A stretch of 12,002 bases of DNA, from assembly GCA_003503535.1 (NCBI GenBank), contig DOCI01000168.1, positions 3,235-15,236 of the forward strand, read 5' to 3'. Made by a program: the position numbers and the translations under genes. The first letter of the stretch is position 1, and each line of letters begins with the position of its first letter. This DNA is from Planctomycetaceae bacterium (GTDB taxonomy: Bacteria > Planctomycetota > Planctomycetia > Planctomycetales > Planctomycetaceae). The notes under the pieces were generated by a model that saw nothing but the letters and a program-made list of their open reading frames with translations, was not told the origin of the DNA and searched no databases. This document shows, one piece after another, positions 1-8,017 of this stretch.

Positions 1-609
1 GACGGTCTCGACGGACCGGCCCGTTTTCCGGGCCAGCCGTTTGCTGATTTCAGACAGGCACGCGCCATGAGCGGCCAGTTTCCGGGCACGATCGATAATT
101 TCGAGCCGTTCCTGGGCTGTCAATTGAGTGAAACGAGAACTGCGACGGATCTCGGCTGCGTTCGCTTTAATAAATCGGTCAACGTTCGACTTCAAAAAGA
201 CGACTCGTTTGCGAGCGCCCATTTTAATCTTACGTCCCACCAGACCCCGCTGTCGCCAGCGATCGACGGTTTTCGTGGAAACGTGAAATCGTTCACTCAG
301 GTCGTCAACCGTCATCACATCTTCCTGGACATCATCGATTTGCATATCGATACTGTCCGAAAGATCTTCGACGAAGCGACATAAATCGTGTTGAACATCT
401 TTGCCATCGATTTTCAGATCGGGATATAGACTCGACTGATAATCTGTAATCCGCTGACAAAGTTCAGGATATTCGTAATCTCGTTCCAGATCCAATTCCG
501 CCAGAAGCTTCTCAGCTCGCTGGATCTGTTCCAGACGGACCTTCTTCGGGGCATATCGGACCTGCTGGTCTTTCAGTTGCTTTATCACTGGATTTGCATA
601 AGTCGCCAT
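1..609 (-). CDS. Two-HTH regulatory protein, probable planctomycete sigma-70-like factor (C-terminus cut by window edge)
   Basis: The minus-strand frame is open from the ATG at 609 to the window edge, giving 203 residues beginning [20 protein letters not shown]. Residues 1-95 are a charged, mostly helical N-terminal region. Residues about 99-150 form a MerR/excisionase-like helix-turn-helix ([20 protein letters not shown]) followed by a basic wing and a VDRFIKAN helix. Residues about 160-203 contain a second HTH-like segment ([20 protein letters not shown]). The N-terminus matches my memory of a planctomycete family annotated as sigma-70-family RNA polymerase sigma factor, whose sigma regions would lie in the missing C-terminal part. 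The start is well supported: GGAAGGAG lies 7 bases upstream. The gene is transcribed divergently from the DUF11 gene. What is seen is a DNA-binding protein; the sigma assignment is inference. It could instead be a stand-alone HTH regulator. Confidence 0.6.
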   Translation of the reverse strand, partial: MATYANPVIKQLKDQQVRYAPKKVRLEQIQRAEKLLAELDLERDYEYPELCQRITDYQSSLYPDLKIDGKDVQHDLCRFVEDLSDSIDMQIDDVQEDVMTVDDLSERFHVSTKTVDRWRQRGLVGRKIKMGARKRVVFLKSNVDRFIKANAAEIRRSSRFTQLTAQERLEIIDRARKLAAHGACLSEISKRLARKTGRSVETV

Positions 610-616
610 AATAACT

Positions 617-624
617 CTCCTTCC
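617..624 (-). promoter_or_regulatory. Ribosome binding site of the leftmost HTH gene
   Basis: On the minus strand GGAAGGAG is followed by AGTTATT and then the ATG at 609. This strong Shine-Dalgarno match at normal spacing fixes the start codon. Several other genes here lack one. Confidence 0.7.
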
Positions 625-955
625 GAATCGTCTTCTTCGTGAAAACTTCTCGTAAGAGACCTCCGGACATCGTGACCGGCGATTTTCCTAAAAAATCAAA
701 ATTGCTTTAACACATCTCTACTACGCTATTATGACGACACATGGTTGAAAAAAGTTCGCATACGAAGCATTTTTTTTGAAAATTGATTCAAAAAGTCCCT
801 GTGCAATGATTTATATCACCGTAAGGCGTTATCACACAGTGGTTTGTGAATTCAGAAGGCTTTCCGGGCGGATTGGGAATTTTACTGAATCCTCTCAACA
901 TTATTCTTCAAAGAGAGTCATTCAGTGTAAATAGAGCATGTGAGAGTCAAAAAAT

Positions 956-984
956 TTGTTTTCATTTCCTCTTAAACGTAATAT
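956..984 (+). promoter_or_regulatory. Candidate sigma-70-type promoter for the DUF11 gene
   Basis: TTGTTT (956-961) and TAATAT (979-984) are separated by 17 bp. They match the -35 consensus at 3 of 6 positions and the -10 consensus at 4 of 6, in an AT-rich context. This would give a leader of about 145 nt before the ATG at 1137. The match is modest, and AT-rich DNA produces such pairs by chance. Confidence 0.25.
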
Positions 985-1121
985 CTGTCTGAAGGGTTCT
1001 GCAAAAAACTGGGGTTTGCAAAATTTGCCAAAAATGGTATTTCTGCAAAATATGGCTCAAGATCTTACGTCACATTCAGGATGAAAGTGTGGCGTCATCG
1101 CAGTAAGTTATTGATATCACT

Positions 1122-1130
1122 GGGGAAGGG
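1122..1130 (+). promoter_or_regulatory. Ribosome binding site of the DUF11 gene
   Basis: GGGGAAGGG lies 6 bases before the ATG at 1137. This purine-rich tract supports 1137 as the start. Confidence 0.6.
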
Positions 1131-1136
1131 AATCCC

Positions 1137-4100
1137 ATGCAGGGTGCAGCCTGGAAGCTGACAGCGTTAGCCGCAAGCTTGGCGGTTGGATTTTTTGGTT
1201 TGATGCAGGTTCAGCAGAATCTGGACAAGCAGTCACAGAATCCAACAGAATTCACTGAGAATAGTTCTCAGCTGGAAAACTCTCAATTGGGAGAGGAATC
1301 TCCGGCTTCAGGGATGCTATCCGCTGAGGATTTTGCTGAATCCCAGAACGAACCGGAACCTGATAACAGCCCATATTTCAGACGGGATGCGGGAAATCCG
1401 CCGCAAGATTCCTCCCTGGAACGCTCCTCGGCTTATCCACAATCAGCCGATACGGGTAATCTTCCGCCTCAGCAGGAACCCAATTCTTTCGATCCTCCTC
1501 CTGCTAACGAAAATCGCACCCCTCGTGTGCCTGTAAATGATCCTTTCGCAGACTTTCGTGCCCCTGTCGATCAAAAATTCAAGGACATCAAAAGCGATTT
1601 CGCGAATGCCGGTCAGAAATTTGAACGGGCCACTCAAGAGCAGGTTGACGAATGGCAATCGGAAATTGTTCAGACAGCGAATGAAGTTCAGACTGATCTG
1701 AATAATACGGCAGAGAAACCAGCTCAACTGATGGCTCCGGTCGTGCATGCCGTTCAGGAATTTACAGGAAATGAGCAACCAGTTTCCGAAACCGAAGCGG
1801 CTCAGGAACTGATTCAACTGGCTGCCAATACAAAAGCAAAACCAACCGATGCACCGCCCCCATTCTTTGCCTTCGACAATAATGAAGCCAAACCGATTGA
1901 GAATGCAAATCCACCTCAGTCATCTGAAATGGATCAAAAGGATGCTCCCAAGGCTGCATTTTTCCCGGAACCAGCCAATGAATCCAAGCCGAAACTTCAG
2001 TCATTTAATGTGCCAGTAGCAGGCCCGAAATCGGGATCACCATTTGATGAACCGAAGACGACAAAAGCAGACAAGCCAGCCGACTTGCCGAAAGTTCAGC
2101 CAGGCAGTCAGTTCCCTGGTTTCAATCCGTCGGAACCTCAGGATGAACCTGCTCCCGTCGAGGTTCCTGTGGCCAACGAAGAGCCTTTGCCAGCTGTGAA
2201 TCCTCAGCCGGAATTGATGGCTCAACCGGAACCTTCGCCTGAGTTCAAACCAGAACCAAAACCAGAAACAAATGGAACTCCTCAGCCCTTCTTCCCACGT
2301 TTTGAAGAAGAGGCAGCATCGGAAACTCCAAAAGCCGATGATCCATATCGACTTGTGCCTGAATTCAATGGGAATAAACCGGTCACTAAGCCAGAAGTGA
2401 CTGAAACGGAGCCTTCTCCGTTCATGTTGACACCGCCGGACACGAATACGGCTCCGGAATCTGTTCCTGCTGATTCCCCAGCACCGGAGCCCGTTCCAGA
2501 AGCTCAAGCCGATCCTTTCGCGGTTCAACCACCAGCTGAGAAAATGCCAGCCACTGAAAAACCAGCGGAAGAAATGCGTCCGTCTGGATTCCCAACGTTC
2601 TCGGCTGAGCCTGAAAATACAGAGCCGCCGGCCAAACCTGAGCCGTTCCAACCAGAACCAACTGTAGAACCAACCCCGACAGTCAGCACATCTCCTGCTC
2701 CAGCAATGGCACCAGTTCCTGAAAAACAGACACCCCCATCAAATCCATTTGCGAATCAGGGGTTCCCTCGAGCAGAACCGGAAGAAACGACCGGCAACGT
2801 TCGTATGAATGCAGAACCTGCTCCACTGGAGTTGAACGATCAACCTGCCGCACCCAAAGACGACGTTTTAATTGGTGGGGCACGGGTCGATAACGATCTT
2901 TCCGTCAGCATGTTGCAGCCGAAAATTGAACTGCACAAGAATGCTCCCGACAATGCCGTGCTGGGGCAACCTTTAATCTACACGATCGAAATTGAAAATG
3001 CTGGGGAAGTCAGTGTTCGGGATGTTATCGTCGAAGACAAATTCCCGGCTGGCACAAAGCTGACAGGGACGATTCCCCGAGCAGAACTGGTCGAGAAAAC
3101 TTTGCACTGGAAGTTCGATGAACTCAAACCGGGTGAACGGAAGAAAATTCTGGTCCGAGTTGTGCCGATCGAGTCTGGAAAAATTGGATCAGTTTCGACG
3201 GTCAGTTACAAGTCGACCGTTTCTTCTCAGACAATGGTGACTGCGCCTCGACTCGAAATTGAGTTGACGTGCACCGAAGAAGTTGCCTTGAACGAGCCTG
3301 TTCAGGTTCAGTTTCTCGTCACCAACTCCGGCGAAGGTGATGCTCAGAACGTCATCTTGAGAAACCTGATTCCCGATGGCCTCGAACACCCGGCTGGCAC
3401 CGATCTCGAATATGAAATCGGTCAGCTCAAAGGGGGCGAACAAAAGGAAATCAATCTCACGATGGTCGCCCGCAAGGTGGGTGGGCTCGAAAATGTGGCC
3501 AGCGTGAAAGCAGACGGCGACGTTTCTGCTCAAGGGAAAGTCAAAGTCAATGTGATAGAATCTGTGATGAGCGTTGCTCACAGCGGCCCGACCCGCCGAT
3601 TTGTCGGTCATGTCGCCGAGTACAAAACGGCTGTGCAGAACAATTCGAGCCGGGTGCTGGAAAATGTGCGACTCGTCGCACAGGTTCCTCCCGGATTTGA
3701 ATTCCAGTCCGCCACCGAAAAAGGGATGTATAACGATCAATTGCGATCGATCACCTGGGTGATTCCTCAACTGCAGCCCAAAGAGAAGCTGGAAGTTTCA
3801 TCGAAACTTGAGCCAAGCAAAGTCGGGGCTCAAAATCTGATCGTCACTGCCGAAGATGCTTCCGGGCATGAGGCAGAAATCAGTACGATGGTTAAAATCG
3901 AGGGCTTCCCCTCACTGGCCGTTCGGATTCCCGATGTTCGTGGTCCGGTCTCTCAGGGCGAACGCGTTTCGCTAAGGTTCAAGGTTGTTAATCGGGGATC
4001 AGCAGAAGCCTCCCAGGTTGCCGTCACCTGCAAAATTCCGCCTCAACTTCAGTACATCTCTGCTAACGGACCTGTGACAGGTGTTCAAAATGGAGCCAGC

Positions 4101-4268
4101 ATCACTTTCAAACCGATGGCGAAACTGATGCCGAATGAAGAAGCGACTTTTGATCTGGTTTTCAGTGCCGCACAAGCCGGGGATGGACGTGTCGAATTCG
4201 ATGTGCTGGCCGATCAGATTACGACTCCCTTGAAACATCAGGAACAGGTGATAGTCTACGGCGAATAG
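1137..4268 (+). CDS. Membrane-anchored DUF11-repeat envelope protein with Pro/Glu-rich linker
   Basis: The protein has 1043 residues. Residues about 5-24 (WKLTALAASLAVGFFGLM) are hydrophobic and follow a single lysine, so they form a signal anchor or uncleaved signal peptide; I see no clear signal peptidase or lipobox site. Residues about 30-140 are polar and disordered-looking. Residues about 142-230 are charged and probably helical (QKFKDIKSDFANAGQKFERA). Residues about 235-570 are a Pro/Glu/Ala-rich low-complexity stretch with a recurring Pro-Phe motif. Four DUF11-type beta-sandwich repeats follow, at about 596-700, 705-803, 807-920 and 926-1040. They share the pattern of a hydrophobic strand, a V-x-N-x-G type turn, 'V-x-V-x-D/N-x-(I/F)P-x-G' and 'L-x-P-G/K/N-E'. 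DUF11 proteins are generally extracytoplasmic and structural or adhesive. Automated annotation sometimes calls them OmcB-like, but this protein has very few cysteines, which argues against a disulfide-linked envelope protein. A role spanning the periplasm or tethering wall and membrane is inference. Confidence 0.75.
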   Translation: MQGAAWKLTALAASLAVGFFGLMQVQQNLDKQSQNPTEFTENSSQLENSQLGEESPASGMLSAEDFAESQNEPEPDNSPYFRRDAGNPPQDSSLERSSAYPQSADTGNLPPQQEPNSFDPPPANENRTPRVPVNDPFADFRAPVDQKFKDIKSDFANAGQKFERATQEQVDEWQSEIVQTANEVQTDLNNTAEKPAQLMAPVVHAVQEFTGNEQPVSETEAAQELIQLAANTKAKPTDAPPPFFAFDNNEAKPIENANPPQSSEMDQKDAPKAAFFPEPANESKPKLQSFNVPVAGPKSGSPFDEPKTTKADKPADLPKVQPGSQFPGFNPSEPQDEPAPVEVPVANEEPLPAVNPQPELMAQPEPSPEFKPEPKPETNGTPQPFFPRFEEEAASETPKADDPYRLVPEFNGNKPVTKPEVTETEPSPFMLTPPDTNTAPESVPADSPAPEPVPEAQADPFAVQPPAEKMPATEKPAEEMRPSGFPTFSAEPENTEPPAKPEPFQPEPTVEPTPTVSTSPAPAMAPVPEKQTPPSNPFANQGFPRAEPEETTGNVRMNAEPAPLELNDQPAAPKDDVLIGGARVDNDLSVSMLQPKIELHKNAPDNAVLGQPLIYTIEIENAGEVSVRDVIVEDKFPAGTKLTGTIPRAELVEKTLHWKFDELKPGERKKILVRVVPIESGKIGSVSTVSYKSTVSSQTMVTAPRLEIELTCTEEVALNEPVQVQFLVTNSGEGDAQNVILRNLIPDGLEHPAGTDLEYEIGQLKGGEQKEINLTMVARKVGGLENVASVKADGDVSAQGKVKVNVIESVMSVAHSGPTRRFVGHVAEYKTAVQNNSSRVLENVRLVAQVPPGFEFQSATEKGMYNDQLRSITWVIPQLQPKEKLEVSSKLEPSKVGAQNLIVTAEDASGHEAEISTMVKIEGFPSLAVRIPDVRGPVSQGERVSLRFKVVNRGSAEASQVAVTCKIPPQLQYISANGPVTGVQNGASITFKPMAKLMPNEEATFDLVFSAAQAGDGRVEFDVLADQITTPLKHQEQVIVYGE

Positions 4269-4310
4269 TTTTCACTTTGCTGAACTCGGGTGGCACGCTT
4301 TTGAATCATC

Positions 4311-4423
4311 AGGCGAGCCGAGTCAGTTATGACTCGGGTATTGTCATGATGATTCGGCGTAACTATTGAACCGAGTCTTTGGTAAATTGAACCTACCCGA
4401 GCCATAACTGACTCGGCTCGCCT
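4311..4423. repeat. Paired 30-bp inverted repeat between the DUF11 gene and queF
   Basis: Arms 4311-4340 and 4394-4423 are inverted copies, matching at 29 of 30 positions, with a 53-bp spacer. Each arm is itself a hairpin: the left arm folds as CCGAGTCA-gtta-TGACTCGG, and the right arm folds the same way with one mismatch. The spacer holds ATTGAACC twice (4365-4372 and 4386-4393) and a further CCGAGTC fragment (4371-4377). It begins about 42 bp after the DUF11 stop codon and ends 40 bp before queF, so it could also terminate or stabilise transcripts. The architecture is that of a BIME or small non-autonomous element. Confidence 0.7.
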
Positions 4424-4463
4424 TTACTTTTCATCATAACACTTGATTAAGCTTTTCTTTCCC

Positions 4464-4832
4464 ATGTCTGAACCATCACGCGATCTTCTGGAAACTTTTG
4501 AAAATCCGAATCCGGATCGCGATTATGTGATCGAAACGATTTGTCCGGAGTTCACTTCGGTTTGTCCCAAAACCGGTCAGCCCGATTTCGGCACCCTCAC
4601 GATTGCCTACATTCCGGATGAAGTCTGCTTTGAACTGAAATCGCTGAAGATGTATCTGCAGCAATATCGGAATCATGGTGCGTTTTATGAAAGCGTCACC
4701 AACAAAATTCTGGACGATCTCGTCGCTGTGACCCAGCCCCGATCGATGGAAATCCGAGCCGAATTCACTCCACGAGGTGGAATTCGGACGAATGTGATTG
4801 TCAGCTATCCCGACGAAAACTGGGATGAATAA
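4464..4832 (+). CDS. queF: NADPH-dependent 7-cyano-7-deazaguanine (preQ0) reductase, type I
   Basis: QueF reduces the nitrile of preQ0 to the aminomethyl group of preQ1 in queuosine biosynthesis; it is cytosolic and in the tunnelling (T-fold) family. The 122-residue protein is the short, unimodal form. The catalytic cysteine is Cys34 in [13 protein letters not shown], with the partner Asp41 seven residues later, the same spacing as Cys55/Asp62 of Bacillus subtilis QueF. The diagnostic QueF motif E-L-K-S-L-K-M-Y is at residues 57-64, and Glu76 in RNHGAFYE falls where the substrate-binding glutamate is expected. The C-terminus RGGIRTNV is typical. I chose the ATG at 4464; a TTG at 4443 would add seven hydrophobic residues (MIKLFFP) not expected in the family. 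There is no obvious Shine-Dalgarno. No preQ1 riboswitch is seen upstream, where the inverted repeat lies. No other queuosine gene is in the window. Confidence 0.93.
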   Translation: MSEPSRDLLETFENPNPDRDYVIETICPEFTSVCPKTGQPDFGTLTIAYIPDEVCFELKSLKMYLQQYRNHGAFYESVTNKILDDLVAVTQPRSMEIRAEFTPRGGIRTNVIVSYPDENWDE

Positions 4833-4902
4833 ATTTTTAATTTAACCGCCAAGACTTATTATGGACAGCGATGAACGAGTAGGGTAAAGCGAACGCATCT
4901 TG

Positions 4903-5084
4903 ACCCGAAGCGTCAGCGAGGGGACGGCATCCGATTAGAAATCGGTCAAACTATGCTACTTAAATCGTTAATTCCATTTCATACAATAATCTGGTTAGCA
5001 AGGCCGAAACATTGGCAATGCTCAAGACGAACAAGACACAGCTGATTATGAATTCCACACTGGCCCCTCGCTGACGCTTCGGGT
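4903..5084. repeat. 21-bp perfect inverted repeat (CCCGAAGCGTCAGCGAGGGG family)
   Basis: The arms at 4903-4923 and 5064-5084 are perfect inverted copies separated by 140 bp. The motif recurs at 8166-8188 with one mismatch, so it is a dispersed family rather than a local hairpin. Confidence 0.7.
4931..4945. repeat. Small hairpin CCGATT-aga-AATCGG
   Basis: A perfect 6-bp stem with a 3-base loop lies just inside the left arm of the 21-bp inverted repeat. It has no T-run and is probably part of the repeat unit. Confidence 0.4.
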
Positions 5085-5130
5085 TATGATTTAACTGGAC
5101 CTTTTGCAAAGCTACAGTAATTATTTGTTT

Positions 5131-5163
5131 CTTGGCGACTTTGGCGTCTTAGCGTCTTGGTGG
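5131..5163. repeat. 8-9-bp tandem repeat, CTTGGCGT-like
   Basis: There are four units in a row: CTTGGCGA, CTTTGGCGT, CTTAGCGT and CTTGGTGG. On the other strand this reads as CCAAGACG-type repeats. I have seen similar arrays in gaps of unrelated bacterial genomes. It ends about 32 bp before the waaA start. Confidence 0.55.
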
Positions 5164-5195
5164 TTCAATAAACCTGAGCGAATGGATTCTCTCAA

Positions 5196-6518
5196 GTGCG
5201 ATATTTGCTCAACATTATGTATGTCTCCTTGCTGACTCTGGCGTTTCCATATCTCGTGTATCGACGATTGAAAACGGGACGATACCGCGAAGGATTCCGC
5301 GAAAAGTTTCTTGGTCAAATTCCCCGTCGCGACAGTCAGGCAAAGTGTGTCTGGTTTCATGCGGTCAGCGTGGGTGAAGTGCTGCAAATTGAACCGGTTG
5401 TGAATGCCTGGAAAGAGCGGCATCCCGACTGGGAAGTCGCGATCAGTATTACGACGCAAACCGGAATGCAGGTTGCCCGCAAAACCTATCCCGATTGCCG
5501 TCTGTTTTATTGCCCGCTCGATTTTTCCTGGGCCGTCCGAAATGTGATTCAGCGATTGAATCCGAGTTGCCTGGCATTGGTGGAACTCGAGTTGTGGCCG
5601 AATCTGATTTTGGAAACTCATCGAGCCGGTATTCCTGTGACATTGATCAATGGTCGCCTGAGTGCCAACAGCTTCAAAGGCTACCGCAGATTTCGCTCGC
5701 TCATCCGTCCTCTGCTCCAGCGATTCTCGTTAATCGTCGCGCAGAATTCCGAGTATGCCGATCGTTTTCTCGCTCTTGGAGCCAAGGCGAGTCGGCTCGA
5801 AACTGCTGGTTCCATCAAGTTTGATCGATTGATGACGGATCGAAAACATCCTCGCGTACAGGAATTGCGGAAAGCTTTCGCGATTTCACCCTCTGCACCA
5901 GTCCTCATGGCTGGCAGTACCGGGGAACCGGAAGAGTCGCTGATCCTTTCGGCCTGGAAAACACTTCGAAGCGAATTCCCAAACTTACAACTCATCATCG
6001 CCCCCCGGCATCAGGAACGCTTCGACGAAGTCTCTCAGCTGATCCAGGAGGCGGGATCTCCAGTATTACGACGTTCGCTGATCAATACTGGAGAACAGTC
6101 GAGCTGTGATGCCGACTCTTCGACGGTTCGATTACTCGATACTCTCGGCGAGCTTTCCGCCTGTTGGGGAATAACAGAGATTGCTTTTGTGGGCGGCAGT
6201 TTCAATCAGCGGGGTGGTCAAAACATGATGGAGCCAGCTGGATATGGAGCCGCGGTTTTGCTGGGGCCGAATACCTGGAACTTTATGGAAGTCGTTGAGG
6301 AACTCGAACGTCGCAAAGCCTGCATGGTCATTCCTACAGGTGAGGAGCTGGCCGATTGCATTTCGGTACTGTTACATCAGCCCGAAAACGCAGGCTTGAT
6401 CGGCAATGCAGCCCGGAAATATGTGATCTCCCAGCAGGGAGCGACTCAAAAAACGATGGAATGGATCGAGCAAACCCTGGAAATCTCGCTCGAAAGAAAT
6501 CAAAAAACTGCAGCCTGA
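5196..6518 (+). CDS. waaA: 3-deoxy-D-manno-octulosonic acid (Kdo) transferase
   Basis: WaaA (KdtA) transfers Kdo from CMP-Kdo to the lipid A precursor at the inner face of the inner membrane, the first core step of LPS synthesis. The 440-residue length is near the family's usual 420-430. Residues about 4-22 are a hydrophobic N-terminal anchor followed by YRRLKTGRYREGFREKFLG, a typical membrane-proximal basic segment. The N-terminal glycosyltransferase domain carries HAVSVGE with the catalytic Glu61, and VELELWPN near residue 130. The C-terminal GT-B domain has AGSTGEPEE, then FVGGSF (331-336) and GGQNMMEP (340-347), the nucleotide-sugar-binding signature. The start is taken as GTG at 5196 because MRYLLN fits planctomycete homologues I recall; ATG at 5217 is the alternative. 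An in-frame TGA at 5175 excludes a longer form. Neither start has a Shine-Dalgarno. Whether it adds one or two Kdo residues cannot be told. Confidence 0.92.
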   Translation: MRYLLNIMYVSLLTLAFPYLVYRRLKTGRYREGFREKFLGQIPRRDSQAKCVWFHAVSVGEVLQIEPVVNAWKERHPDWEVAISITTQTGMQVARKTYPDCRLFYCPLDFSWAVRNVIQRLNPSCLALVELELWPNLILETHRAGIPVTLINGRLSANSFKGYRRFRSLIRPLLQRFSLIVAQNSEYADRFLALGAKASRLETAGSIKFDRLMTDRKHPRVQELRKAFAISPSAPVLMAGSTGEPEESLILSAWKTLRSEFPNLQLIIAPRHQERFDEVSQLIQEAGSPVLRRSLINTGEQSSCDADSSTVRLLDTLGELSACWGITEIAFVGGSFNQRGGQNMMEPAGYGAAVLLGPNTWNFMEVVEELERRKACMVIPTGEELADCISVLLHQPENAGLIGNAARKYVISQQGATQKTMEWIEQTLEISLERNQKTAA

Positions 6519-6529
6519 GTCGGCAATTT

Positions 6530-6559
6530 GAGGGGGAGATTGACTTTCCGTCCCCGCTC
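6530..6559 (+). terminator. Possible terminator hairpin after waaA
   Basis: GAGGGGGA (6530-6537) pairs with TCCCCGCTC (6551-6559) in an 8-bp stem with one bulged base and a 13-base loop, 11 bases after the waaA stop. There is no T-run, so intrinsic termination is doubtful; it may only protect the 3' end. Confidence 0.3.
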
Positions 6560-6563
6560 AACC

Positions 6564-6572
6564 TGCTAAAAT
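6564..6572 (+). promoter_or_regulatory. Candidate extended -10 promoter of metK
   Basis: TGCTAAAAT combines an extended -10 TGn with TAAAAT (5 of 6 to consensus). A TTGACT at 6540-6545 is 21 bp upstream, too far for a normal -35, so this would rely on the extended -10. It predicts a leader of about 140 nt for metK. Confidence 0.35.
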
Positions 6573-6707
6573 GGCGAGTTGGAAATCCGGAGTCCAGTCG
6601 CATTCTTGACGATGTGTCATGAGTATTCACAACTCCAATCAATACTGTGTTGAACAACCGAATCAGGTTTCAAGCAGTCTCATTTGCTCAAACGCAGAGT
6701 TTGTATC

Positions 6708-6713
6708 GAGGAA
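6708..6713 (+). promoter_or_regulatory. Ribosome binding site of metK
   Basis: GAGGAA sits 5 bases before the ATG at 6719. It decides the start against an in-frame GTG at 6647 that would add 24 residues foreign to the family. Confidence 0.7.
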
Positions 6714-6718
6714 TCAGA

Positions 6719-7897
<1,179 letters not shown>

Positions 7898-7898
7898 T

Positions 7899-8004
7899 GT
7901 GGATTGGGTTAGCGTAGCGTAACCCAACAAAAACGGTGGCTATTTAAAACAGTTGAATTTGCTTTTCAAAATGTTGGGTTACGCGTTCCGCTAACCCAAC
8001 CTAC
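7899..8004. repeat. REP-like pair (BIME) with GTGG/GTAG heads, TTGGGTTA family
   Basis: The first unit, 7899-7928, starts GTGG and has an 8-bp stem TTGGGTTA (7904-7911)/TAACCCAA (7920-7927). The second, 7973-8004, is inverted: on the minus strand it begins GTAG (8001-8004) followed by a 9-bp stem (7973-7981/7992-8000). The two are near-identical inverted copies with a 44-bp spacer. A GTAG/GTGG head before a palindrome is the hallmark of REPs mobilised by RAYT transposases. The position 2 bp after the metK stop suggests a 3'-end role. Confidence 0.7.
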
Positions 8005-8017
8005 GGTCTGGTCAGAA

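Larger units (their letters stand above)
610..1136. other. AT-rich divergent intergenic region
   Basis: This gap of about 527 bp lies between two divergently transcribed genes and must hold both promoters. It is clearly richer in A and T than the flanking coding DNA, with several A or T runs, and I see no convincing ORF on either strand. It contains an 8-bp perfect inverted repeat at 773-780/787-794, a small palindrome GCAAAATTTGC at 1018-1028, and TCTGCAAAA twice (near 998 and 1042). No tRNA or recognised riboswitch is visible. Confidence 0.7.
4840..5169. repeat. Outer imperfect inverted repeat with CCAAGAC motif
   Basis: The 16-bp arms 4840-4855 (ATTTAACCGCCAAGAC) and 5154-5169 (GTCTTGGTGGTTCAAT) are inverted copies matching at 14 of 16 positions. 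They bracket nearly the whole gap. The right arm runs into a tandem array; the left arm is a single copy that ends at once. Confidence 0.5.
4833..5195. other. Repeat-filled gap between queF and waaA
   Basis: This gap of about 363 bp has no credible ORF. It is built from nested inverted repeats (4840-4855/5154-5169 outside, 4903-4923/5064-5084 inside), a small hairpin at 4931-4945, and an 8-9-bp tandem motif at 5131-5163. The middle (about 4946-5060) shows nothing recognisable. No clear promoter for waaA can be picked out. Confidence 0.6.

Noticed and set aside
67..384. Plus-strand open frame of 105 residues
   Set aside because: It lies antisense to the HTH gene, whose strong ribosome site and recognisable HTH sequence make the minus strand the coding one.
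728..733. CATAAT on the minus strand as a -10 for the HTH gene
   Set aside because: Good -10 match, but no acceptable -35 at 16-18 bp spacing.
2037..2651. Minus-strand frame of 204 residues inside the DUF11 gene
   Set aside because: Arg/Phe/Trp-rich composition is the mirror of the Pro/Glu-rich linker; no domain or ribosome site.
4443..4463. TTG-initiated N-terminal extension of QueF
   Set aside because: Adds MIKLFFP, unlike the family; no ribosome site; the ATG at 4464 gives the usual start.
4269..4463. preQ1 riboswitch upstream of queF
   Set aside because: The gap is occupied by the inverted-repeat pair; I see no preQ1 aptamer core, though a small one could be missed by eye.
4833..5195. 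CRISPR array in the repeat-rich gap
   Set aside because: Repeats are inverted or 8-9-bp tandem, not direct repeats with unique spacers, and no cas genes are present.
6647..6718. GTG-initiated 24-residue extension of MetK
   Set aside because: The family begins at [10 protein letters not shown] and a Shine-Dalgarno sits just before that ATG.
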